In this document: positions 23,200-31,208 of the stretch, piece by piece
Layout of the letters: every line of letters starts with the position of its first letter
How positions within the stretch are numbered: the first letter of the stretch is position 1
DNA from: Sediminibacterium sp. Gen4
GTDB taxonomy: Bacteria; Bacteroidota; Bacteroidia; Chitinophagales; Chitinophagaceae
Assembly: GCA_013391385.1 (NCBI GenBank)
Contig: JACBFI010000029.1
Coordinates: 1 to 48,225, forward strand
Reading direction: 5' to 3'
DNA: 48,225 nt
Notes under the pieces: model-generated
Seen by the model: only the letters and a program-made list of their open reading frames with translations
What the model was told of the DNA's origin: nothing
Databases searched by the model: none
Made by a program: the position numbers and the translations under genes

Positions 23200-24083
23200 G
23201 AAACGCTTTTATCGACGAGCTGGTTAAACAAGCCCGGGAAAATGAAAAGATAGCGCTTGTTGTGGGAGACCTCGGATATAAGGTGGTTGAACCATTCGCC
23301 ACCGCGTTTCCTGAAAGATTTATTAATGCTGGGGTAGCCGAGCAAAATATGACAGGTCTTGCAGCAGGATTGGCATCAGAAGGGTTTCATGTATTTACCT
23401 ATTCGATTGCAAACTTTCCAACTTTCAGGTGTGCGGAGCAGATCAGGAACGATATAGACTATCATCAGTTGCCTGTAACAGTTGTTACCGTAGGTGGTGG
23501 GCTTGCCTATGGAAACTTGGGTTATTCGCATCACGCAATTCAGGATTATGCGCTGATACGGACAATGCCGAATATGTTAATCGCTTCTCCCGGCGACCCT
23601 CTCGAAGTGAGAGCTACTTTACAATACCTGGTAGACCATCCGCAACCATCTTATCTTAGATTGGGAAAAGCAGGTGAGCCAAATTTCAATAGCACAATAC
23701 CGGTTGTTAAGCCCGGAGAGTGGGTCTCTATTCATAAGGGCGACGAAGACAAATGTATCCTTTGTACAGGTGCCACGATCAACCTAGCTATGGAATGGCT
23801 GAAAACAGAAGCGTATGAAAACTACTCTATATACTCGTTGCCCCTGTGGAGTATGGCTTCAAAAGAAATGCAGGCTGAAAAAGCAATGCAATTCTCTAAA
23901 ATAGTAACAATAGAAGATCACCTGGCAGATGGTGGTTTTGGTTCGTGGTTCCTAGAATCCTGCTACCCGCTGATCAGAACACATAACCTTGACATAACAT
24001 GCAAAGCACTTGACAGAAAAGTGTGTGGAATGGTGGGCACGCAAGGTTACCTGAATCACATGGGTGGAATAGCGGTAAAGTAA
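23196..24083 (+). CDS. Transketolase-like protein, C-terminal subunit
   Basis: The second half of the split transketolase, 295 residues, carries the pyrimidine-binding domain and the C-terminal domain. Features are ALVVGDLGYKVVEPFATAFP, NAGVAEQNMTGLAAGLASEG with the conserved Glu that activates TPP, and GNLGYSHHAIQDYALIRTMP. The C-terminal segment KIVTIEDHLADGGFGSWFLE is typical. The start codon overlaps the stop of the N-terminal half. Together the halves give about 560 residues, shorter than housekeeping transketolase. It is the last gene of the putative CDP-sugar cassette. Confidence 0.92.
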   Translation: MRNAFIDELVKQARENEKIALVVGDLGYKVVEPFATAFPERFINAGVAEQNMTGLAAGLASEGFHVFTYSIANFPTFRCAEQIRNDIDYHQLPVTVVTVGGGLAYGNLGYSHHAIQDYALIRTMPNMLIASPGDPLEVRATLQYLVDHPQPSYLRLGKAGEPNFNSTIPVVKPGEWVSIHKGDEDKCILCTGATINLAMEWLKTEAYENYSIYSLPLWSMASKEMQAEKAMQFSKIVTIEDHLADGGFGSWFLESCYPLIRTHNLDITCKALDRKVCGMVGTQGYLNHMGGIAVK

Positions 24084-24114
24084 TATTGACTAACAAGAGA
24101 TAAGAAATATCGTT

Positions 24115-25329
24115 TTGAAGATTGTAAGAAAATTCCGGTCTGGGGGGCGCAGAATATTAAATTTGGCTCGATCAATTACACTGGCGCGCCCATTCAATAT
24201 CGTAGATGAGGAAATAGGCAGACAAATTGTAACGATCAAAGATGAAACTGTTGAGCCGATCTATTTTCCGCCTGTTTTTGAACTTTCAACCGGTGGAAGA
24301 ATTGATTATATCAATGACAGGTTGAGTTTTCGTGAGATAGATGACGCTACCGTTTACCATGGATCTGATTTCGTAACTACGGGGCAATCTGTATTGTGGA
24401 AAAAATTTTTTCTATCACAATGGCAGAAAATGATTCCTTCCGATGCATTTATGTTTAAACGGGAGGGTAAAAAACTCTATATCAATAAGCCCAGAAAGGT
24501 ATTTTCGGTAGACTTGGGATTTAGCATGTTAGGGGTTCACTCTCACATCTGGACACATTTCCTGATGCAGCATTTTCCAAAACTGATGTGCCTCGATGCC
24601 GTAGCCGATGGAAAACAAACGATAACAATACTGCATCCTTTTTATGAGGATGCCCAGGTGAGCTATCTTTTCAGGTACTTTGCCGGACTTTACCCTAAAG
24701 TGTCTTTCCTGGAGATAGGTATTAACCAGGCTGTTTTTTGCAGGAAATTATATTATCTGAATAATACCTCACAGATATCGGATCATGCAACCTATATAGC
24801 GCCTTCTGATATCATTGTTCCCAGGTTTGTGTTGGATTTGCTCAAAAACAATCTTAATACATTACTCGAAAGACAGGCAGCGGAAATAACCCCGGAAAGA
24901 GAAAGCTATCCTTCAAAAATATATATCGGCAGAAGGGGACAGCGCGGTTTATTGAATCCCGATGAAGTTGAATCATTCTTTGTCTCGCGCGGTTTTGAAA
25001 TAATTCACCCAGAACGATACACGCTTGTTGAGAAATACAGGCTATTCAGGCATGCGGAAATTATTGCGGGTCCTGGTTCAAGCGGTTTTACGAATATGAT
25101 CTTCTGTAAACCGGGAACGCGGATATTGCTTTTTTCAAATTATCAAAGACTGGTGGATGCTTTTTCGTTCTACAAATATTTTGGTATCAGGTTATTGGTC
25201 TTGAACGATCAAGATTCGGATCAGACCATACATGCCAGCTATACAATATCCATTGATAAACTGGCAAGGTCATATGCCTACCTGCTAAATGATGTTTCCT
25301 TTAACGGAGACTATACCCCAACATCGTAA
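24115..25329 (+). CDS. Glycosyltransferase family 61-like protein (DUF563)
   Basis: A 404-residue protein resembling DUF563/GT61 glycosyltransferases of capsule clusters. The diagnostic part is C-terminal: SKIYIGRRGQRGLLNPDEVE, then FEIIHPERYTLVEKYRLFRH, then AEIIAGPGSSGFTNMIFCKP. The N-terminal half is less conserved. No membrane span is seen, so it is probably cytoplasmic or peripheral. It would add one sugar of the repeat unit; its location right after the CDP-sugar cassette suggests, but does not prove, that it uses that product. The start is the TTG at 24115, since no ATG lies between the in-frame stop at 24091 and the conserved part. Confidence 0.8.
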   Translation: MKIVRKFRSGGRRILNLARSITLARPFNIVDEEIGRQIVTIKDETVEPIYFPPVFELSTGGRIDYINDRLSFREIDDATVYHGSDFVTTGQSVLWKKFFLSQWQKMIPSDAFMFKREGKKLYINKPRKVFSVDLGFSMLGVHSHIWTHFLMQHFPKLMCLDAVADGKQTITILHPFYEDAQVSYLFRYFAGLYPKVSFLEIGINQAVFCRKLYYLNNTSQISDHATYIAPSDIIVPRFVLDLLKNNLNTLLERQAAEITPERESYPSKIYIGRRGQRGLLNPDEVESFFVSRGFEIIHPERYTLVEKYRLFRHAEIIAGPGSSGFTNMIFCKPGTRILLFSNYQRLVDAFSFYKYFGIRLLVLNDQDSDQTIHASYTISIDKLARSYAYLLNDVSFNGDYTPTS

Positions 25330-25375
25330 TCCGCGCCTGCGATTGTTGCAAACTCACCGGAAGGGCGTCCTAATA

Positions 25376-26845
25376 ATGACAGATTCCAGATCTTCTTATC
25401 GCCAGATACTAAAATCCACATCGATATTCGGAGGTGTTCAATTATTCAATATACTTATCAGCATCCTGAAGTCGAAGATATTGGCCCTGTTGGTGGGGCC
25501 AACTGGGATCGGTATCATCAGTCTGTTTACTTCTACAACTGGATTCGTTGGTGGGCTGACTAATTTCGGTTTAGGAATAAGCGGGGTAAAGGATATTTCG
25601 ATTGCAAACGAACAGGGAGATATCTCAAAAATATCGAAGGTTATAACAGTTCTAGGCAGATGGGCATTGATAACCGGGTTGTTAGGAACAGTTATTGTGA
25701 TGGCTCTATCAGGGTGGCTAAGCCGGGTAACGTTCGAGAATAATCAATACACGCTCGGATTTATATTGGTATCAGCCACGTTATTGTTTACACAGCTTAA
25801 TGTTAGCCAGCTGGCTGTGTTGCAGGGAATGCGTAAGTTGCAATGGCTTGCGAAGGCGAATATCATAGGTAGCTTACTAGGGCTTGTGGTGTCTGTACCG
25901 CTGTATTATTTGTATGGGAAGGACGCTATCGTTCCTGTTATTGTTTTGTCAGCTTTTATCTCCCTTCTGCTATCATGGTTCTTTACAAAGAAGATAAAGG
26001 TTCACAAGTTACCCGTTTCTAGGCAGGAAACATGGTCTATTGGCAAAGGGATGCTGCTGATGGGTTTTCTGATGAGCTTAAGCAACCTGATGGTATTGGG
26101 TGCATCTTATATTACACGTTTGTTTATACAAAACGAGGGAGGACTTGTTGAAGTAGGACTATACAGTGCCGGCTTTATGATTATCACTACGTACACGGGG
26201 CTTATATTTAATGCGATGAGTGCGGACTATTTTCCGCGGCTATCTTCTGTAGCCAACTCGAATGAAGAAAGTAAAAAGGCTATCAACCAACAGGCTGAAG
26301 TTGCAACCCTTGTGCTCGCTCCGATATTACTGTTTTTTTTGATTTTTGTAGAACTGGTAATTCTTCTGCTTTACTCCAATCAGTTTATGGCGATCAGGGA
26401 GATGATGCATTGGATGGTGATCGGAATATTCTTCAAAGCGGCAAGCTGGGCGGTAAGCCTGATCCTTGTGGCAAAAGGCGCTTCCAGGCATTTTTTCTGG
26501 AGCGAATTGATTGCCAACATTTATATGCTGGCATTGAACCTTGCGGGTTTCAAACTGTGGGGGTTAACGGGGCTTGGGGTTTCTTTCATGGCAGGATATA
26601 TCATTTACCTAGTACAGGTGTATTCGATAGTGAAATCAAAATACGCTTTCCGCTTTGATACGGAATTCTATAAAATTTTTGGATTGAATCTGGCTCTGAT
26701 TCTAACTGGTTTTGCGCTTGTTAAGGTGTTGCCACCGGTATACGCATATGGAATAGGGTTCATATTGATATGTTTATCTATCTGGTATTCCTTTATCCAG
26801 CTCGATAAGCGAATGGGCATCATGGCCATGATAAGGAAAAAATAA
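25376..26845 (+). CDS. wzx: O-unit flippase (Wzx)
   Basis: A polytopic inner-membrane protein of 489 residues that flips undecaprenyl-linked repeat units to the periplasm. It has about twelve hydrophobic spans spread evenly. The early STSIFGGVQLFNILISILKS and LVGPTGIGIISLFTSTTGFV segments are typical of the polysaccharide-biosynthesis branch of the MOP superfamily. An upstream frame start at 25289 overlaps the GT61 gene and adds a non-conserved leader, so ATG at 25376 (MTDSRSSYRQILKSTSIFGG) is chosen. Together with Wzy and Wzz it marks the locus as Wzx/Wzy-dependent. Confidence 0.92.
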   Translation: MTDSRSSYRQILKSTSIFGGVQLFNILISILKSKILALLVGPTGIGIISLFTSTTGFVGGLTNFGLGISGVKDISIANEQGDISKISKVITVLGRWALITGLLGTVIVMALSGWLSRVTFENNQYTLGFILVSATLLFTQLNVSQLAVLQGMRKLQWLAKANIIGSLLGLVVSVPLYYLYGKDAIVPVIVLSAFISLLLSWFFTKKIKVHKLPVSRQETWSIGKGMLLMGFLMSLSNLMVLGASYITRLFIQNEGGLVEVGLYSAGFMIITTYTGLIFNAMSADYFPRLSSVANSNEESKKAINQQAEVATLVLAPILLFFLIFVELVILLLYSNQFMAIREMMHWMVIGIFFKAASWAVSLILVAKGASRHFFWSELIANIYMLALNLAGFKLWGLTGLGVSFMAGYIIYLVQVYSIVKSKYAFRFDTEFYKIFGLNLALILTGFALVKVLPPVYAYGIGFILICLSIWYSFIQLDKRMGIMAMIRKK

Positions 26846-26880
26846 CATCGTAAGTATTCTCAAGCGTAAGCCTGAAAAAT

Positions 26881-27285
26881 ATGGAACTACAAATTCTCCA
26901 GCTGCCTAAGTTCGAAGATCCCCGTGGTAACCTGTCGTTTATTGAAGAAGGTAAACACATTGAGTTTACCATACAACGTACTTATTGGATTTACGATGTG
27001 CCGGGTGGGCAGGTTCGCGGTGGCCATGCCTTTAAGAAACAGCACGAACTTATCGTGGCGCTTTCCGGGAGTTTTGATGTAGAGGTAGACAACGGGGAAA
27101 AAAAGGAGAATTTTTCACTCAGCCGTTCTTACTACGGGTTATATATTCCTGCCGGATTGTGGAGACAGATGCAGAATTTTTCTACCAACTCAGTTGCCTT
27201 GGTGTTGAGTTCCACTCATTATGATGAGAATGATTATATCTACGATTATTCAGATTTTCTAAAATACCGGAACATCCATGGCTAG
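26881..27285 (+). CDS. FdtA/WxcM-like cupin, isomerase-like with a replaced histidine
   Basis: A 134-residue cupin of the FdtA/QdtA family, which isomerises dTDP-4-keto-6-deoxyglucose to the 3-keto sugar. The core reads RTYWIYDVPGGQVRGGHAFK. In FdtA-type enzymes the motif is normally GGHAH, with two histidines (His49 and His51 in the characterised FdtA). Here the second is Phe51. The protein may therefore have altered chemistry or stereochemistry, or serve as a non-catalytic partner. It overlaps the next gene, an intact paralogue, by eight bases. Both belong to a tightly coupled block ending with an FdtB-like aminotransferase. Confidence 0.85.
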   Translation: MELQILQLPKFEDPRGNLSFIEEGKHIEFTIQRTYWIYDVPGGQVRGGHAFKKQHELIVALSGSFDVEVDNGEKKENFSLSRSYYGLYIPAGLWRQMQNFSTNSVALVLSSTHYDENDYIYDYSDFLKYRNIHG

Positions 27286-27691
27286 CAGCGTTTACGATTG
27301 CAGTGTTTTACCACTCAGCAAAATTCACAACCGTGCAGGAAATATTACGGTGATAGAAGGCGACCACAGTGTGCCTTTTCCCATTAAAAGGATCTACTAC
27401 CTTTACGATATACCCAGCGGCGAAACACGTGGCGGTCACGGACACAAAGAACTGTATCAGCTTATTGTTGCCGCCAGCGGCTCATTTGATGTGGTGCTCG
27501 ATGATGGCAGGAACAAGAGAATTGTTACTCTTAACAGACCCGATTATGGATTGATGGTTGTTCCCGGAATATGGAGGGAATTGCTAGAGTTTTCTTCGGG
27601 GGCTATATGTCTGGTAATGGCCTCCGAAATTTATACAGAATTGGATTATATAAGGGAATACAAAGATTTTATCGCTTATAAGAATGCTTGA
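27278..27691 (+). CDS. fdtA: dTDP-6-deoxy-3,4-keto-hexulose isomerase (FdtA/QdtA-like)
   Basis: A 137-residue cupin, paralogue of the preceding gene, with the complete motif YLYDIPSGETRGGHGHKELY including His54 and His56. It should convert dTDP-4-keto-6-deoxyglucose to a dTDP-3-keto-6-deoxyhexose. Its configuration at C4 (galacto as in FdtA, gluco as in QdtA) cannot be read from the sequence. The substrate would come from rfbA/rfbB at 6.9-8.8 kb. It overlaps the gene before by eight bases and the gene after by eight bases, a sign of translational coupling. Confidence 0.88.
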   Translation: MASSVYDCSVLPLSKIHNRAGNITVIEGDHSVPFPIKRIYYLYDIPSGETRGGHGHKELYQLIVAASGSFDVVLDDGRNKRIVTLNRPDYGLMVVPGIWRELLEFSSGAICLVMASEIYTELDYIREYKDFIAYKNA

Positions 27692-28619
27692 GATTATTAA
27701 ATATACTGCGGCGCATAAGAAGCAGTGGGACGAACTGGTTGCCGCCTCGAAAAATGGAACTTTCCTTTTCCTCAGGGACTATATGGACTATCATGCCGAC
27801 CGGTTTACCGACGCATCATACATGCTTCTGCGCAAAGGCAAAATGGAAGCGCTTCTTCCGGGTAATATCAAAGATAAAAGTTACTATTCGCATCAGGGAT
27901 TAACTTACGGTGGGTGGGTCAGTTCCACCAAACTGGCTGCAACGGAGATTGTAGAAGCCTTTCAACTGCTCAACAGCGAGCTTGCAACTGCCGGGGTGGA
28001 TGAGGTGATTTATAAACCGGTGCCGCTTATCTATCACCAGGTTCCGGCGCAGGAAGATCTGTATGCCTTGTTCTTGAACAAAGCAGAAAAAATTGCATGT
28101 CATATCTCTTCCACTATTTATCAAAACAACAAACCACGTTTTATTGAATCGCGCAAAAGCGGTATTCGCAAAGCGGTGAGGGAAGGCGTAAAGATATCCG
28201 AAACAACGGATTTTGCGGCATTCTGGAATATTCTTGAGAACAATCTCGGTAATAAGTTCAATACCAAACCTGTTCACTCTCTTGAAGAAATTGAACTGCT
28301 AAGCGGCCGGTTCCCTAGCAATATCAAATTGTATCTGGCTCATCAGAATGGAGAAGCAGTGGCTGGAACAGTACTTTATGTAATGAAGAATATCATACAT
28401 GTACAATATATCTCTGCAAGCCTGGTCGGTAAGGAATGCGGTGCATTGGATTTGCTGTTTGATCAATTGATCAACCAAACATTTGCTGCTGTGCCTGTAT
28501 TCGATTTCGGACAGTCGACAGAGCAAATGGGAAATTATCTCAATGAGAACCTGATCTTCCAGAAAGAAGGCTTTGGCGGACGCGGCATAGTATATGAGGC
28601 ATACCGCTATAGCATATGA
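27684..28619 (+). CDS. FemAB/GNAT-like acyltransferase
   Basis: A 311-residue cytoplasmic protein with a double-GNAT, FemABX-like layout. The N-terminal half has NGTFLFLRDYMDYHADRF and KSYYSHQGLTYGGWV. The C-terminal half has RKSGIRKAVREGVKI, LYLAHQNGEAVAGTVLYVMK, and FDFGQSTEQMGNYLNENLIF, as in acyltransferases of the GNAT/FemAB family. It lies between the FdtA-like isomerases and a GNAT, overlapping both neighbours by a few bases. A role in adding an acyl or aminoacyl group to the amino sugar is likely, but the donor is unknown. Confidence 0.7.
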   Translation: MLEIIKYTAAHKKQWDELVAASKNGTFLFLRDYMDYHADRFTDASYMLLRKGKMEALLPGNIKDKSYYSHQGLTYGGWVSSTKLAATEIVEAFQLLNSELATAGVDEVIYKPVPLIYHQVPAQEDLYALFLNKAEKIACHISSTIYQNNKPRFIESRKSGIRKAVREGVKISETTDFAAFWNILENNLGNKFNTKPVHSLEEIELLSGRFPSNIKLYLAHQNGEAVAGTVLYVMKNIIHVQYISASLVGKECGALDLLFDQLINQTFAAVPVFDFGQSTEQMGNYLNENLIFQKEGFGGRGIVYEAYRYSI

Positions 28620-29080
28620 CAACGAAAGATACATCGCTGAGTCTTGTCGCATACGACCCAACTTTCCTGGAACTTTCCTGGAATTGGCTCAACGATTCTG
28701 AAATAAAGAAAATGACCCATACGCCCGATTTTACACGTGATGAGCAACATGCATGGTTTGCAGGATTGGCTAGTAAAACGGACTATAAAATATGGGGTCT
28801 GCAATACAACGGTAAACCTATCGGCGTTTGCGGGTTAAAGAAGATCACAGGTACCGATGCAGAATACTGGGGCTATATTGGTGAAAAGCAGTATTGGGGT
28901 ATCGGGTTGGGTAGCGCGATTTTGCAACTTATAGAAAGCGAGGCAGCAAAAGCCGGACTGTATTCTGTATGGCTGAGTGTAATTCCAGAAAACATCCGTG
29001 CAATCCGTCTTTACCGGAAAAACGGGTACACTGAAGAAAATCAACAAGGTGATTTACTTATAATGCGAAAAAGAATATGA
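28616..29080 (+). CDS. GNAT family N-acetyltransferase
   Basis: A 154-residue single-domain GNAT resembling RimJ/RimL and PseH-type enzymes. [19 protein letters not shown] is at the start, [10 protein letters not shown] in the middle, [18 protein letters not shown] as the acetyl-CoA loop, and [16 protein letters not shown] near the end. It probably N-acetylates the 3-amino group made by the next gene, giving dTDP-Fuc3NAc or dTDP-Qui3NAc. It overlaps both neighbours in ATGA fashion (28616-28619 and 29077-29080). Known FdtC/QdtC acyltransferases are hexapeptide-repeat proteins, so this is a non-homologous replacement if the inference is right. Confidence 0.85.
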   Translation: MTTKDTSLSLVAYDPTFLELSWNWLNDSEIKKMTHTPDFTRDEQHAWFAGLASKTDYKIWGLQYNGKPIGVCGLKKITGTDAEYWGYIGEKQYWGIGLGSAILQLIESEAAKAGLYSVWLSVIPENIRAIRLYRKNGYTEENQQGDLLIMRKRI

Positions 29081-30198
29081 TCAAATTTTTAGATCTCAAA
29101 AAAATCAACGACAGTTTCGAGCCTGAACTATCACAGGCAATACAGAATGTACTAAATTCAGGCTGGTATTTAACCGGGGGAGAGAACAAGGCTTTTGAAG
29201 AAGAGTTTGCAGCCTTTGTAGGCACCAAACATGCCATAGGCGTAGCTAACGGTCTTGATGCACTCCGGCTGATATTAAAAGCGTATATGGAGATGGGGCT
29301 AATGAACGAAGGAGATGAGATCATTGTACCGGCTAACACGTTCATCGCCTCAGTGTTGGCTATATCCGATAACAAGCTTGTGCCGGTATTGGTTGAGCCA
29401 GAGCCAAGCAGTTTTAATCTGGACGCGTCGAAGATTGAAAAATATATAAACCCACGTACAAGGGCCATTATGCTCGTTCACCTGTACGGGCAGAACGCTA
29501 TGAATCCTGGCATACAGGAAATTATCGACAGGCATAAACTTAAGCTCATAGAAGACAGCGCCCAGTCTATCGGGGCTGTGTATGGTGGCAGGAAAACCGG
29601 TGCTTTGGGGCATGCATCAGGCCATAGTTTTTACCCCGGGAAAAACCTGGGTTGCCTTGGCGACGGTGGAGCTGTAACTACTAACGATGATGAACTGGCA
29701 ACATTGATCCGCACTCTCGCCAACTACGGGTCAAAGAAAAAGTACCATTGTGAACATAAGGGTCTCAATTCACGGCTCGATGAGATACAGGCAACAATTC
29801 TTCGCGTGAAACTTAAAAGACTTAACGCAGATAACAAACGCCGCCGCGAAATTGCGCAATATTATATTTCTAATATCAAGAATCCACATATTATACTACC
29901 GGCGCTTACTGATGCAACCGCGGTGGCAGAAAATGAAACAGCTGTTTGGCATCTTTTTGTGATCCGCTCCGCCAAGCGTGAAGCCCTTCAATCTTTTCTT
30001 ACAGAAAATGGCGTGCAAACTTTGATACACTATCCTATTCCGCCACATAAACAGGAGGCATATCGGGAAATGAACGGTTTAAGTTTCCCTGTTACTGAAC
30101 AAATACATGCCGAGGTGTTAAGCCTACCGATTAGCCCGGTGATGGAGGATGAAGAAGTTAAAATAGTAGTTGACGTTGTCAACAGATTTCAAGCGTGA
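29077..30198 (+). CDS. fdtB: dTDP-3-amino-3,6-dideoxyhexose aminotransferase (FdtB/QdtB-like)
   Basis: A PLP-dependent sugar aminotransferase of 373 residues, transferring an amino group from glutamate to C3 of the 3-keto sugar made by FdtA. Motifs include [67 protein letters not shown] and [18 protein letters not shown], where Lys189 is the PLP lysine. The [20 protein letters not shown] and HYPIPPHKQ segments are typical of the FdtB/QdtB branch. It closes a five-gene block in which every junction overlaps. Confidence 0.9.
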   Translation: MIKFLDLKKINDSFEPELSQAIQNVLNSGWYLTGGENKAFEEEFAAFVGTKHAIGVANGLDALRLILKAYMEMGLMNEGDEIIVPANTFIASVLAISDNKLVPVLVEPEPSSFNLDASKIEKYINPRTRAIMLVHLYGQNAMNPGIQEIIDRHKLKLIEDSAQSIGAVYGGRKTGALGHASGHSFYPGKNLGCLGDGGAVTTNDDELATLIRTLANYGSKKKYHCEHKGLNSRLDEIQATILRVKLKRLNADNKRRREIAQYYISNIKNPHIILPALTDATAVAENETAVWHLFVIRSAKREALQSFLTENGVQTLIHYPIPPHKQEAYREMNGLSFPVTEQIHAEVLSLPISPVMEDEEVKIVVDVVNRFQA

Positions 30199-30249
30199 TA
30201 ACATACGTATCAATTAGCACTTACTAAACGCGCCAGCCCGTAATCATTC

Positions 30250-31176
30250 ATGATCGATCAGTTGTCAGCTCCCCTCGTTTCCATATTCATCATATCTTAT
30301 AACCAGGAAGAATTTATAGAGGCAACACTGGATTCTGCATTCAACCAGGACTATCCAAACTTGCAGGTGGTTATCTCAGATGATGCCAGTACAGACAGAA
30401 CGGTGGAGATTATCCGGGCTTACCAGCAAAAGCGACCGGAGCTCGTAGCCATTTTCAATACTACTAACCTTGGCATTACAAAGAACTGTAACGTGTGCCT
30501 TGCCCAGTGCACGGGTGAGTACATCGCTTTTTTGGGCGGTGATGACCTGTTTTTGCCCGGTAAGATCTCTGCACAGGTAAAATGGTTTGAGGAAGATAAA
30601 GACCGCGTGATATGCGGTCACGATTGCGAGATATTCGACAACCAGACCAAAGCCGTACTGGCTATCGATGTTCCATACCGAAAGAAAGGTTATGGAGTAA
30701 AATCGTGGATAGAAGATGGCATGATTCTCTCTGCACAAACATTAATGATACGTAATGCCGCCAGGCCGGCCATCGGGTTTGATGAAAGAACGGGAATAGT
30801 AGCCGACTGGAAGTTTTTTATCGATATGCTTTTAAAAGGGGGCGAATGCGGATATATTCCAGGCGTTTATAGCAAATACAGGAAACATTCCAGTAATATC
30901 ACGCTTACAAGTACCAACTATATGACCGCAGGATATAAGCAATCGCTGCTGGATCAGTTATATACGCTATCCTATATCGAGGCGTATTATCCTGAATTTT
31001 CAAGGTCGTGTAAGGTGCGGCGGAAGAAATTATTTTATGTGAGGTTATTTGTGGCATTCAAACATAGCGACAGCCGTGTTGTTAAAGCGTTGATTAGCTG
31101 TTTTACAGTTACTGCGTTCTCTGTGATCAGTACAAGGGCACTTTCGAACAAATTCAGAGCATGGTTTCGTAAATAG
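30250..31176 (+). CDS. Glycosyltransferase family 2
   Basis: A GT-A fold, inverting glycosyltransferase of 308 residues without membrane spans. It has the GT2 start LVSIFIISYNQEEFIEATLD, then VVISDDASTDRTVEII and a metal-binding GGDDLFLPGK. GFDERTGIVADWKFFIDM lies in the acceptor half. It follows the 3-amino-sugar block after a 51-base gap and may transfer that sugar. Which donor it uses is not visible from sequence. Confidence 0.9.
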   Translation: MIDQLSAPLVSIFIISYNQEEFIEATLDSAFNQDYPNLQVVISDDASTDRTVEIIRAYQQKRPELVAIFNTTNLGITKNCNVCLAQCTGEYIAFLGGDDLFLPGKISAQVKWFEEDKDRVICGHDCEIFDNQTKAVLAIDVPYRKKGYGVKSWIEDGMILSAQTLMIRNAARPAIGFDERTGIVADWKFFIDMLLKGGECGYIPGVYSKYRKHSSNITLTSTNYMTAGYKQSLLDQLYTLSYIEAYYPEFSRSCKVRRKKLFYVRLFVAFKHSDSRVVKALISCFTVTAFSVISTRALSNKFRAWFRK

Positions 31177-31208
31177 CCGTCAGTGGCAATTCTTCGCACA
31201 CGTTCCTT

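Noticed and set aside
25289-25375. Upstream extension of wzx
   Set aside because: It overlaps the GT61 gene and lacks membrane-protein character; the ATG at 25376 fits the family start.
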